Below are positions 1-7,606 of a DNA stretch of 64,000 nt, in pieces (the first letter of the stretch is position 1; each line of letters begins with the position of its first letter). The notes below the pieces were generated by a model. The model was not told the DNA's origin. It was given only the letters and a program-made list of their open reading frames with translations, and did no database searches. Source of the DNA: Spirosoma telluris (GTDB taxonomy: Bacteria; Bacteroidota; Bacteroidia; Cytophagales; Spirosomataceae); assembly GCA_003259005.1 (NCBI GenBank), contig QLII01000001.1, forward strand, positions 124,001 to 188,000. Reading direction: 5' to 3'. A program made the translations under genes and the position numbers.

Positions 1-685
1 GTCGTTCGGCTGGTAGCCAGCCCGTCAGTGAGAGTACGTTCAGGACTTTTTTAAAAAGCTTGATGGCCGATACAAACGCATTCGTCGACGAGTAAAAGGC
101 CAACCAGACCCAGCCGTGTATGCTTACAAAAAAGAGCAACTCGCGGAACTGGAAGGCCTTGCCCAGCAGGGGCTCATTGAGTTGTTCTATGGCGACGAAT
201 CGCAGGTGTGTAGTGCGGGCTATGTGCCCTATGGTTGGCAATTTCCCGGCGAAGAGGTCTGTATTCGGGTTGAGAAGGGCTTTAAACTGAACTGTTGGGG
301 CTTGATTAGCCGGCAAAACAAGTTGCATTGGGCCACCACCAATCAACGAATTACAGCCGCCTTTGTGGGTCAACAACTGGATAGCTTGTCGTTGTCGATT
401 CATAGACTGACGGTGGTAGTGTTAGACAATGCCAGGGTTCATCGAGCCGCATCCATTCAGCAGATGCGTCCCCTATGGGAGGCCCGTGGGCTATACTTGT
501 TTTTTTTGCCGACTTACTCTCCTCACTTAAACATCGCTGAAACCTTGTGGCGACACTTAAAAGGAGGCTGGTTGAAGCCGGAAGATTATGCAACCGCAGA
601 TGATTTAGGGTATGCTCTCAATCGCTGTCTGGCAAACGTGGGCAAAAGACTGATCATCAACTTTAACCAATTTAATGCAAACTAA
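1..685 (+). CDS. IS630-family transposase (DDE), 5' truncated by window edge, with -1 frameshift
   Basis: This is a DDE-type transposase of the IS630 family that cuts and joins the element ends. The frame that starts before the window reads up to FLKK near 59, and the catalytic part continues in the -1 frame from about 57 to the stop at 685. In the -1 frame the acidic motifs are visible: GDES near 193-204, VVVLDNARVHR near 412-441, and a LPTYSPHLNIAETLWR block near 508-555 with the third acidic residue. The helix-turn-helix part is missing because of the window edge. The switch coincides with a canonical slippery heptamer at 50-56, so I read it as programmed frameshifting and not decay. The first in-frame GTG at 116 is not the true start. 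Confidence 0.8.
50..56 (+). promoter_or_regulatory. -1 ribosomal frameshift site T TTA AAA
   Basis: In the upstream frame the codons are ttt tta aaa aag, which gives the X XXY YYZ heptamer T TTA AAA. Slipping back one base joins FLK to KLDGRYKRIRR, which is the expected continuous IS630 sequence. The second element has A AAA AAA at the same protein position. Confidence 0.65.
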
Positions 686-700
686 TTCTCAAGGACTACT

Positions 701-828
701 TAAGCAATCGCGCAAATTTAGATTCTATTGATTCTTTGGATTCTATTGCATCAATTCACTGATTTTCATTACAATAGAATCTAGGAATCAATAGAATCTA
801 ATTCAACTTAATTCTGCGTGATTACTTA
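701..828. mobile_element. MITE-like hairpin element with IS630-like termini (copy A of the 9-bp-unit repeat)
   Basis: The left end 701-720 (taagcaatcgcgcaaattta) matches the left terminal repeat of the IS at 827-846 at 17 of 20 positions. The right end 809-828 matches that IS's right repeat at 19 of 20. Between them, 719-800 folds back on itself: three tandem 9-bp units (gattctatt, gattctttg, gattctatt) face inverted copies. It has no coding capacity. Its TA borders are shared with the elements on both sides. I infer a non-autonomous element mobilised by an IS630-type transposase. Confidence 0.6.
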
Positions 829-868
829 AGCAATCACGCAGAATTAAGTTGAATCATTATCTTTCGGC

Positions 869-1925
869 ATGGGCCGTAAACGCTGTATCGAACTAACGGA
901 GTCAGAGCAAATCACTCTGCGAGAGGGAATCAAGTACCATGCTAAACATGAGTTTCGACGCTGTTGCCAGGCGCTACTTTGGAGTGCTAAAGGTTGGTCT
1001 GTCAAAGCCATTGCCACTGAGTTGGAAGTCTGCCAGGTCAGTGTAAGCAGTTGGCTTACGAACTGGCAAAATCAAGGTTTAGTGGGCTTGATGCGCCAGA
1101 AAGGCCAAGGGCGTAGATCGATCTTAAGCGTAACCAATACAGCCCATCAACAAGCCTTGAAACAGGCTGTGTCCACTCATTATCAAGATGCTGGGCGTAT
1201 CAAGACAGATTTGGAAAAAGCGCTGGGCCAATCCATGAGCCGGGATACAGTCAAGAGGTTTCTAAAAAAAACGATTACGCTTGGCACCGACTTCGGCGAA
1301 CCACCAAACCTTTTCAAGATCCGCTAGTCTATGCCGATGGCTACCAGCGGTGGCAGATCTTGCTAACGTTATGGGTATGTGGACTCATTGAACTCTATTT
1401 CGCCGATGAAACCGGTCTGACCATGCAACCCTATGTGCCCTATGGCTGGCAGAAAAAAGGCCAACGGCTTGGTTTACCAGCTCGCATTGCTACCAAACGC
1501 ATTAACCTGTTGGGGCTACTTAGGTTGGATAACCAGCTTACTATCTACCACAGCGAAAAGGCCTTGACGGGTGCATTCGTAGTGGATTGCTTAGCCGATT
1601 TTGTCGCCAAAGCCCATGCTAAACCAGTAGTGATTGTGTTGGACAACAGTCCGATTCATCGGTGCCAGGCTGTATACGGACAACAAACTAGTTGGGAGGA
1701 AAAAGACGTTTATTTATTCTTCCTACCGGCTTACAGCCCCATTTAAATCCGATTGAATTGGTCTGGAAGTCAGTCAAGTACCGTTGGCTAAAGAAAGTGG
1801 ATTACAAATCGTGGCGTCACTTGAAGAAAGCCATCTTTGCTATTATCCGCAATTTTGGGCAAGACTATAAGATTGACTTTTCGGAACTAACCAGTCGGAA
1901 TATTATTAAACCTAATTCTGCGTGA
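869..1925 (+). pseudogene. IS630-family transposase with programmed -1 frameshift and an extra 1-base deletion
   Basis: The first frame (869-about 1270) encodes the N-terminal helix-turn-helix region (WSVKAIATELEVCQVSVSSW) and ends in RFLKK. The catalytic domain continues in the -1 frame as NDYAWHRLRR, then YFADETGL, VIVLDNSPIHR and FFLPAYSP. The shift falls on A AAA AAA at 1264-1270 and is probably programmed. A second break at the CCCC run 1737-1740 splits FFLPAYSP from HLNPIELVWKSV; adding one C restores the frame. That second lesion is either a real inactivating mutation or one of the many homopolymer deletions in this window. Confidence 0.82.
1264..1270 (+). promoter_or_regulatory. -1 ribosomal frameshift site A AAA AAA
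   Basis: Codons cta aaa aaa acg in the first frame form the slippery heptamer A AAA AAA inside an 8-A run. A -1 slip yields FLKK followed by NDYAWHRLRR, the expected continuation. The position in the protein matches the T TTA AAA site of the first element. Confidence 0.65.
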
Positions 1926-1965
1926 TTGCTTATGTGTCAATTTTGTGAAGTAAAATTTCGAATCA

Positions 1966-2295
1966 TTAGCTGTTACGACGGTTTACTTTACCCGACTCTA
2001 ACCAATCATCTATAAGGCCTTTTTTATACCATACATCACGGCCATACTTAAAGTAAGGCATTCCATTTTTTCGGTAATAAAGAAGGGTATCTGCATCCCT
2101 TTGCAAGTATTCTTGTGCTTGCTTTTCGGTAAGTAACTTATTGCGGTCAGCTTCAATACGAAGCTGTTTTTCTCGTTCACCAGCTTTGATTAACTCCCTT
2201 GTTGCAGCTTGCAGTATAGCCTTTAAATCGTTTATCAATTCTGAATCAATAGCGATCAGCGTTCGAGTAGAATTTGAATCTTGACGTAAGTTCAT
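1966..2295 (-). CDS. Helix-turn-helix protein, excisionase-like
   Basis: The 109-residue protein has a coiled, charged N-terminal half and a C-terminal HTH_17/MerR-like module at about 55-100 (LLTEKQAQEYLQRDADTLLY, then a wing with FKYGRDVWYKKGLIDDWL). This layout is typical of small DNA-binding proteins encoded next to tyrosine recombinases in Bacteroidota integrative elements, where they act as directionality factors or regulators. It lies about 190 bp downstream of the integrase on the same strand, separated by an imperfect inverted repeat. The family call is good; the excisionase role is inferred from the neighbour. Confidence 0.7.
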   Translation of the reverse strand: MNLRQDSNSTRTLIAIDSELINDLKAILQAATRELIKAGEREKQLRIEADRNKLLTEKQAQEYLQRDADTLLYYRKNGMPYFKYGRDVWYKKGLIDDWLESGKVNRRNS

Positions 2296-2352
2296 GTATA
2301 CCCAAATAGGTTATTCATTTCTTGCAGTTTTTATAAGGTTCAGAAACGTTTA

Positions 2353-2422
2353 GAGTGACCTACTGACAAAAGCGACAAAAGGGTAATCATTGAGTTTTGT
2401 CGGTTCTGTCAGTAAGTCGCTC
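2353..2422. repeat. Imperfect inverted repeat between integrase and HTH gene
   Basis: Left arm 2353-2381 (gagtgacctactgacaaaag and on) and right arm 2395-2422 are near-complementary, with 13 bp between them. The direct repeat-like word gacaaaa occurs twice in the left arm. Position between the recombinase and the excisionase-like gene suggests an operator, arm-type binding site or terminator; no T-run follows, so a terminator is least likely. Confidence 0.5.
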
Positions 2423-2486
2423 TATACGATTATACCGTTTTCGATAATCTGAAAGCAGTAAACATGAGCTTTGAAATGCCCTGGCT

Positions 2487-3851
2487 TCAATAGTCAAGCC
2501 TTTTTTTTCTATTGAATATGGCCTGCATAGCTTCGGTGTTATCTGGTTCTTCAAGGCTCTTCGTGTAAATTTCTGTTACCTGAATACTACTATGACCTAG
2601 CATTAGCTGAATATCGTACATAGTGATAGTTTTATCCTCATGCATGATCCTCCTGGCCAAATCTGCAAAGCTGTGCCTTGCGCTGTGCATTCGTAGTGGC
2701 CCGTTTAGGTTAGCATCTTCTCCTAGCAACTCAAGGCTTAGGTTGATTCGCCTATTCCAGTAATTCAACGCATTAAAAAGCTGGCGTTTCATATCGAAAG
2801 ATGCCAGCTTGTAATCTTCGTGTGTAACTATTTTTGCATAAGGTGCGCTGTTCTTTAGAAAGGGTAGAAGAAAATCAGATGGTTTTGCCTTTGGATTCCA
2901 CCAGGCTTTAAGTAATAACTTTGCTTCGCCTAAAACTGGAATGTTTATTATACCGCCTGTTTTGTGCATTTCATAACGAAGGTGAACGGGGTGTCCATCT
3001 TCATTTAACTTAAAATTTTGATACCTAAGCAACATCATATCTGAATGTCTTGCACCTGCTAAAGCCCTTGATAGCATCCATACCTCAAAAGCCTTTTCTG
3101 GACTCAGTTTAAGTCTTGCCTTTTCAACCTTAACCATTGATACCTGATCAACGCCAACTTGATTAAGTTTAAGTTTTTTAGACTTAGATTCTGTCAGTGC
3201 TGCAAGGTCATTCCAGGGCGAATTTAGTGCAGCCTGCTTTGGGCTTTGGCCCATTTTAATAAGAACGTCCTGGTGAATCCTGTGCATCCTATCTAGTATC
3301 TTATTGATAGTAGATGGTTTTCGCCTGCCGTTAGTAAAGTCCTTATTGCTCTTTTGTAAGTAGTCCCTAAATTGCCTAACCTGATACGGAGAAATAGACC
3401 TCAAGGGAATGTCTTCACCAGCCCATTTTCTATAGGCCGAAATTGAACTCTTTTTATTTATGTAACTGCTGTAGCTTTGCTGCTTTGCATCTTCTAGCAC
3501 CCTATCAACCCAATGAAAGAAACGTTCAGAGCTACCACCTTTAAAACGTTCAGCCAATTGCTTAGGCGTTAAAATGTAGTTTGGCTCGGCATCTTGCCAG
3601 GCTTTTACCTGTGCTTTGATTCGCTTAAACTCATCTTCAATTTCCGTGTTCAACGCCTTTGCGTCAGGATGCCCTTTTACCCATTTGCCAAACTTCTTTG
3701 GGTGCCAATACTTTAATAAATTTACTGCCTTTACAGACGTTGGAATTCGACTTGGTAACTGATCTTTTACATATAATCTGACCATTACAGTCCATAATCC
3801 AATTCTATTAGGTTTACTGCTGAGTTCAACGTTAAAAGTAAGTTGAGGCAT
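2487..3851 (-). CDS. Tyrosine recombinase / integrase of an integrative element
   Basis: The 454-residue protein has the architecture of Bacteroidota site-specific integrases: an N-terminal arm-binding segment, a SAM-like core-binding domain (about 110-215) and a C-terminal catalytic domain. Catalytic residues are visible in order: Arg in ALAGARHSDMM, a Lys after the beta-hairpin (MHKTGG), HSARHSFADLARR (HxxR), LGHSSIQVTEIYTKS with His and the nucleophilic Tyr. All are present, so the enzyme should be active. It defines the mobile island that extends to about 9.3 kb. The start at 3851 gives MPQLTFNVEL, the usual beta-strand opening of this family. Confidence 0.9.
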   Translation of the reverse strand: MPQLTFNVELSSKPNRIGLWTVMVRLYVKDQLPSRIPTSVKAVNLLKYWHPKKFGKWVKGHPDAKALNTEIEDEFKRIKAQVKAWQDAEPNYILTPKQLAERFKGGSSERFFHWVDRVLEDAKQQSYSSYINKKSSISAYRKWAGEDIPLRSISPYQVRQFRDYLQKSNKDFTNGRRKPSTINKILDRMHRIHQDVLIKMGQSPKQAALNSPWNDLAALTESKSKKLKLNQVGVDQVSMVKVEKARLKLSPEKAFEVWMLSRALAGARHSDMMLLRYQNFKLNEDGHPVHLRYEMHKTGGIINIPVLGEAKLLLKAWWNPKAKPSDFLLPFLKNSAPYAKIVTHEDYKLASFDMKRQLFNALNYWNRRINLSLELLGEDANLNGPLRMHSARHSFADLARRIMHEDKTITMYDIQLMLGHSSIQVTEIYTKSLEEPDNTEAMQAIFNRKKRLDY

Positions 3852-4034
3852 CGTTTAAAAGTCTGGTTTCACTTAAAGAAGTTGGTGAATTTAGTGATAT
3901 ATCGATAGAGCTAAATAGCTGATAAACAGCTATTTAAAAAATAAAACCCGACTGTAGATCGGGGTTATATAGTACTTTTCTAGTACTGTACAAAAGAAAG
4001 TGAATTACAGCCTAATAAGGGCTATTGCCAACTT

Positions 4035-4078
4035 GACTGTACAATTACTTGTCAAGTCAAACAAGCAATTGTACAGTC
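4035..4078. repeat. 12-bp inverted repeat upstream of integrase
   Basis: gactgtacaatt at 4035-4046 and its exact reverse complement at 4067-4078 flank a 20-bp spacer. A run of T follows on the + strand. Within the spacer region cttgtcaag forms a smaller palindrome. It sits in the 234-bp gap between the integrase start and the next gene, so it may be an operator or a terminator of the upstream gene; nothing else is evident in this gap. Confidence 0.45.
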
Positions 4079-4085
4079 GAATTTT

Positions 4086-4499
4086 TTATTCTAGTGCTTC
4101 TAATTTTTCAATCCGCTGCCAGGTTTCACCCAATCGTACCAGAAACTGAGTCAACTGAGTAGCATTAAAGATACGGGTCAGATCTGCCTGGGTAATTGGA
4201 TACTCCTTTGTAGGCTCGTAAACAGATTCAGGGTCAAAACCAATAGCTCTATGTGTACACTCTTGCAGTAGCTCATTGACCAGTTCAACAGGACCAGATG
4301 AACCCGCTTCAAAAAGAAAGCTGTTGATCACGCGGTGTAGCTCCTTATACTGGCTTTTGAGTAAAGGGTTTGGTTGCCGATTGTCAACCGTAGAAGATGT
4401 TTGGGCCTCGTTTTGGGCCGATTGTGGATTTAGGGTAGCCTTTGGCTCAAGAAGGGTTGCATGATCCCCTTTCCCCGAGTACTTTTGTCCCGTTGACAT
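4086..4499 (-). CDS. Hypothetical protein of the mobile island
   Basis: I do not recognise this 137-residue protein. The first 45 residues are polar, rich in Gln, Asn, Ser and Thr, and look disordered. The rest is predicted helical (LHRVINSFLFEAG, VELVNELLQE, ITQADLTRIFNATQ, FLVRLGETWQRIEKLEAL). No catalytic motif is evident. It lies between the integrase and the XRE repressor on the same strand, which suggests an accessory function of the element such as regulation or mobilisation. Confidence 0.6.
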   Translation of the reverse strand: MSTGQKYSGKGDHATLLEPKATLNPQSAQNEAQTSSTVDNRQPNPLLKSQYKELHRVINSFLFEAGSSGPVELVNELLQECTHRAIGFDPESVYEPTKEYPITQADLTRIFNATQLTQFLVRLGETWQRIEKLEALE

Positions 4500-4633
4500 T
4501 TGAGTGAAAGTTTAAATGTTGCACATTGCCCCTCCGCTCTATCCGCCAAGATCATAGCGAAGGGGTTTTTCAATAATTGATTAAGCAATATTAATTAAAC
4601 TGGAATCCACAGGCAAGTTTTGTAGCAAAAATA

Positions 4634-4846
4634 TTATTTTAGCTTAAGTGATATGTCTAAAGCTGCCCCAAGTACGATAGCTATTTTATGAAGTGTATCG
4701 ACACTGGGATTAACTTTGCCTGTTTCGTATTTATTTACAGCCGATTCGCCTACACCTAGCTTTTCGCCCAACTCCTTTTGAGTTAACCCCTTTGCTTTTC
4801 TAGCTTCTCGGATCTGTTGCCCAACCTTTTGTTTAATATCTTCCAT
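4634..4846 (-). CDS. XRE (Cro/C1-type) transcriptional regulator
   Basis: The 70-residue protein is a single lambda-repressor-like domain: IREARKAKGLTQKELGEKLG forms helices 1-2 and VGESAVNKYETGKVNPSVDT gives the recognition helix region. There is no dimerisation or peptidase domain, so it is a minimal Cro-like regulator. A 10-bp perfect dyad lies 5 bases upstream of its start, in the position of an autoregulatory operator. It faces away from the AT-rich gene block that starts at 5127 and may repress both directions. Confidence 0.85.
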   Translation of the reverse strand: MEDIKQKVGQQIREARKAKGLTQKELGEKLGVGESAVNKYETGKVNPSVDTLHKIAIVLGAALDISLKLK

Positions 4847-4850
4847 TGTT

Positions 4851-4875
4851 TTATACGAAACAAAATTTCGTATAA
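4851..4875 (-). promoter_or_regulatory. Probable operator of the XRE regulator
   Basis: ttatacgaaa (4851-4860) and tttcgtataa (4866-4875) form a perfect 10-bp dyad with a 5-bp centre, immediately upstream of the XRE start codon. Direct copies of cgtatgct follow at about 4883-4902. The dyad fits a Cro/C1-type binding site. Confidence 0.6.
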
Positions 4876-5126
4876 AGATAAGCGTATGCTGCTTACGTAT
4901 GCTTAAGAGGGCACTTAAGCTTGTTTGGATGCTAGCCTATTTACCAAATGGCAAAATTACATGTAGCTACATGATTTAATCCCGCTTGCGTAACTCATCT
5001 ACGGTTTATTTTCGCCTAAAAAAGGGTGTTTTTCCCCTAGGAAATCAATATTCAAAAGCAGTGCTTGCGGTGGAGTTCTGGGTAATGCTATCCAGTACAA
5101 AGATCATTTAAATAAACCCACCTAAT

Positions 5127-5804
5127 ATGAAAAAGCTGTCAATCAAAGAAATAGTAGAATTTAGAAGTAAATCAGAAAGAAGTAAGAAAAATTTCGCAAA
5201 TGAAGTAAAGCTTAACAAAGAAAAGATTAATACTGAAGGCGGTGGTGATTATTGGGTTAGTTGCTTAAGTGCAATAAGTAGCAGTTTCAAAACAAATAAT
5301 TTACAATTAATAAGTGCAAGAATTGAAGATCTAGAAGGGAAACATGAGACAACAGATTTTAATAGAACGAAAACGATGTACAAAAGAAATATTAACATTT
5401 TAAACAATTACAAAGATTTCGACTTTAAAAAATGGATGCCAAGTGAAAGTCTACAATTTTTGAAGAAAGTAAAACAAAGTTACCTTTTGAATATTAAGGG
5501 ATTTGTTATTCAAGTAGCACCTCATCATGTTTTTGCTTTTGAGCACGACGATATTAAAGAAGTTGGAGCAATATGGTTCATTGCAAAATTAAATGGTTTT
5601 AAAGAAGATGAATTAGGGATGTTTACTGATATTCTATATAGATACCTAAAAGCTAATTTTTCAGGCAACTATAATGTGAACTCCAAATATTGTATTGCTG
5701 TAGATGTATTTAATAATATAGAAGTAAACTATCTTCAATTAGAGAAAAAAGAGGTTCCTAGAATTTTGGATTCGACTTTAAACGCAATTAAATCTCTAAT
5801 GTAA
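5127..5804 (+). CDS. Hypothetical protein, AT-rich
   Basis: I do not recognise this 225-residue protein. It opens with a Lys-rich helical segment (FRSKSERSKKNFANEVKL) and has a Gly-rich turn (NTEGGGDYWVSCLSAISSSF). The C-terminal half alternates strands and helices (VIQVAPHHVFAFEHDD, VGAIWFIAKLNGFKEDELGM, YCIAVDVFNNIEV). No signal peptide or membrane segment is evident. The DNA is far more AT-rich than the flanking core genes, and the codons favour A/T third positions, so it was probably acquired with the island. It is divergent from the XRE regulator, about 280 bp away; that gap shows only the operator and no other gene. Confidence 0.65.
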   Translation: MKKLSIKEIVEFRSKSERSKKNFANEVKLNKEKINTEGGGDYWVSCLSAISSSFKTNNLQLISARIEDLEGKHETTDFNRTKTMYKRNINILNNYKDFDFKKWMPSESLQFLKKVKQSYLLNIKGFVIQVAPHHVFAFEHDDIKEVGAIWFIAKLNGFKEDELGMFTDILYRYLKANFSGNYNVNSKYCIAVDVFNNIEVNYLQLEKKEVPRILDSTLNAIKSLM

Positions 5805-5874
5805 TTGAAATATAGGAATTTAGTATTATTTGCAATCTAGCCTGTGCATTCCAAGGAGAATTGTTAACTATTTT

Positions 5875-6393
5875 ATGAAAAAATCTTTAGTATTATTTTC
5901 AATTGTAGCTTTGCTTACATCGTGTGGGAAGAGTGAAGGTTCATTGGCAGGAAATGTGTTTTGGAAGTATAACAATTTTATAGGTAACAAGCCAGATAGT
6001 GGTAGTAAGGTTCACCTATATCCATTGACAAATAAATCATCTCCATTTAAAGAAGTTGCTGACGTTCGAGGAGACTTTCGGTTCGATAAAGTTACGGTTG
6101 GTGATTATTTGCTTATTGTCGTATCGGAAAACACCAATGCTAGTGGTGAAGATATTTACGGCGAACTGAAAGATAATTCGAAATATCTTAAAAAGGTTTT
6201 TGATTACAATGTGCCAGAAATCAAACTTAGTGGCGATATAGTAAAAAACTATGCAATTATTACTAAAACCATTAATGATACTACGCTGATTAGATTGGGC
6301 TTTTTGACGCACAAATTCAGGATTAAGCCTGTAAGCATCCAAAAAGACAAAACAACTAATGAAGTAATCGATTTTGGCCACACTTTCATGTAA
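5875..6393 (+). CDS. Lipoprotein with carboxypeptidase-regulatory-like beta-sandwich
   Basis: The start at 5875 gives MKKSLVLFSIVALLTSCGKS, a lipoprotein signal with the lipobox LTSC. A TTG start further upstream would add 15 residues before the signal and is unlikely. The mature part (about 20-90) resembles a surface beta-sandwich of the carboxypeptidase-regulatory-like type (GSKVHLYPL, VRGDFRFDKVTVGDYLLIVV). The rest has no recognisable domain. The gene is AT-rich like its neighbours. Function is unknown; envelope location is inferred from the lipobox. Confidence 0.7.
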   Translation: MKKSLVLFSIVALLTSCGKSEGSLAGNVFWKYNNFIGNKPDSGSKVHLYPLTNKSSPFKEVADVRGDFRFDKVTVGDYLLIVVSENTNASGEDIYGELKDNSKYLKKVFDYNVPEIKLSGDIVKNYAIITKTINDTTLIRLGFLTHKFRIKPVSIQKDKTTNEVIDFGHTFM

Positions 6394-6470
6394 GTAAGCC
6401 TAGGTATCTTTGGCGTATTTGCTATTAATTGAATTTTATTTGTTAACCTTGACAGTTTATGGCATTATTT

Positions 6471-6508
6471 ATTATTAAGAATTATTTATTCTGATAATTC
6501 TTAATAAT
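6471..6508. terminator. AT-rich hairpin between lipoprotein and protease genes
   Basis: attattaagaatta (6471-6484) and taattcttaataat (6495-6508) form a perfect 14-bp stem with a 10-base loop, 78 bp after the lipoprotein stop and 69 bp before the protease start. The stem is entirely weak pairs and has no T-run, so an operator is also possible. Confidence 0.4.
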
Positions 6509-6576
6509 AGAAAGACGTTTAAAGTTATCAATTTCTTTTAAATGCAAAATATGTTGTTTAATAACCAATAAAAGTT

Positions 6577-7587
6577 ATGATCCCTGAACAAGCTTGGCAA
6601 TTAGTACCCAAAGAATTGCCTTTAAATTTGGAAAATTGGATTTTAAATTTTGCTGATTCCTCTGAGTTTAGTGATCGTGAGCGTAGAGCTTATATATGGG
6701 CAAATCATTTGCTATCAAAATTAAATAGCTTTGAAATTTCTACAGCAATTCTTGGGCTACTTCCTACAGGTGACCGAACAGAATATAATATCGCCGATAT
6801 TTCAGCAGGATTTATTATATATCAAAATGATAATCCGTCGGCGCGTAAAGTTCGAATGTCGTATGCTGGTGTCTCATCAGTTGAAGTAGAGGGTAATAAT
6901 TATGCATTTGGAATAGTTATTGGTATTTCAATGCCGGAATCAGTCGATATATCTGAAAACACATATGAACTTTCACAATTAATAACTATCCAAGGATTTC
7001 CTGTTTTAGCTGAGTACAGAATTATTGACGAGCATGCTCCTCCTCACCCATTAGGTGTCGTTTCAAGCTGTTATGTTAAACCTAGATATGGTAAAAGATT
7101 TATAGGGCCTTCTTGGTCAGATGGAATAATTATTGCCCGGCATACTCTTGCAAGTATAGGCTTTTCAACCGGAGTATCAGTTCCTATGAGTTCAGGAGTG
7201 AGCATGAAAGTTGTTGATATTGATAGTGCAACAACTATTGATGCTGCTATAATTGACTGTACATCAATGTCTTCTTCAGCTTCTCGTTTAGCCTTGGCTA
7301 CTATAGCGCCTGGATCATTAGTTAATACTTATACGGTTACTCGAACATTCTCTGCAACAGTTCTTCGGATTTTCGAACACCCACATTATGTAGGGAACAT
7401 GTTCTCCCATCGTGTTTTTGTTGACTCTGTCGGGATAAAAGGTGATAGTGGGTCACTTGTGCTAAGCACTGTTAAAGCGGATGCAGTTGGTATTTACATT
7501 GGTAAAACTTTGGGGACACCACCAGAAGGAATAATACAAGCAATGAGACAAATAGTGGAGTATTTTGACGTTGAAATATTTAATTAA
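6577..7587 (+). CDS. Trypsin-fold serine protease of a putative conflict system
   Basis: The 336-residue protein has a chymotrypsin-like catalytic triad layout. His is at about 189 (IIIARHTLAS), Asp at about 222 (TTIDAAIID) and Ser at about 291 in GIKGDSGSLVLS, followed by VGIYIGKTLG as the oxyanion-side strand. The first 150 residues are a separate region with no signal peptide, which implies cytoplasmic action. The start at 6577 opens with MIPEQAWQLVP. It is followed 19 bp later by a small protein resembling a trypsin-co-occurring domain. The DNA is AT-rich and lies in the integrase island. Protease fold: fairly sure from the motifs; substrate unknown; a defence or conflict role is inferred from neighbours. 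Confidence 0.72.
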   Translation: MIPEQAWQLVPKELPLNLENWILNFADSSEFSDRERRAYIWANHLLSKLNSFEISTAILGLLPTGDRTEYNIADISAGFIIYQNDNPSARKVRMSYAGVSSVEVEGNNYAFGIVIGISMPESVDISENTYELSQLITIQGFPVLAEYRIIDEHAPPHPLGVVSSCYVKPRYGKRFIGPSWSDGIIIARHTLASIGFSTGVSVPMSSGVSMKVVDIDSATTIDAAIIDCTSMSSSASRLALATIAPGSLVNTYTVTRTFSATVLRIFEHPHYVGNMFSHRVFVDSVGIKGDSGSLVLSTVKADAVGIYIGKTLGTPPEGIIQAMRQIVEYFDVEIFN

Positions 7588-7606
7588 ACCCAAATAACAT
7601 ATCCTT

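Larger units (their letters stand above)
1..702 (+). mobile_element. IS630-family element, right-hand part (left end outside window)
   Basis: The segment holds the C-terminal two thirds of an IS630/Tc1-type transposase and ends in a terminal-repeat-like sequence at 683-702 (taattctcaaggactactta). That end has the same design as the right terminal repeat of the neighbouring element at 1913-1932, starting with taattct and ending in ctta. The last two bases, TA at 701-702, are also the first two of the next element, which fits the TA target preference of this family. The left end lies outside the window. Confidence 0.75.
827..1932 (+). mobile_element. Complete IS630-family insertion sequence
   Basis: Terminal inverted repeats of 20 bp at 827-846 (taagcaatcacgcagaatta) and 1913-1932 are perfect reverse complements. 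Each begins or ends with TA, the usual target dinucleotide of IS630/Tc1/mariner elements, so the mobile part is about 829-1930. It carries one transposase gene that needs a -1 frameshift and has an additional single-base deletion. Confidence 0.88.

Noticed and set aside
3-115. GTG 116 as true start of the first transposase
   Set aside because: The same frame upstream already encodes conserved sequence (FKKLDGRYKRIRR), and the N-terminal part lies in the frame that shifts at 50-56.
719-800. Possible CRISPR-like array from repeated gattct units
   Set aside because: Units are 9 bp, contiguous without spacers and arranged as two inverted arms, so it is a hairpin repeat.
1327-1746. Separate genes for the pieces of the second transposase
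   Set aside because: The pieces align end to end as one IS630 transposase once the -1 shift and one base are taken into account.
4530-4575. Hairpin cccctccgct / agcgaagggg with T-run on the + strand
   Set aside because: No + strand gene lies upstream; the stem has a mismatch. Function cannot be supported.
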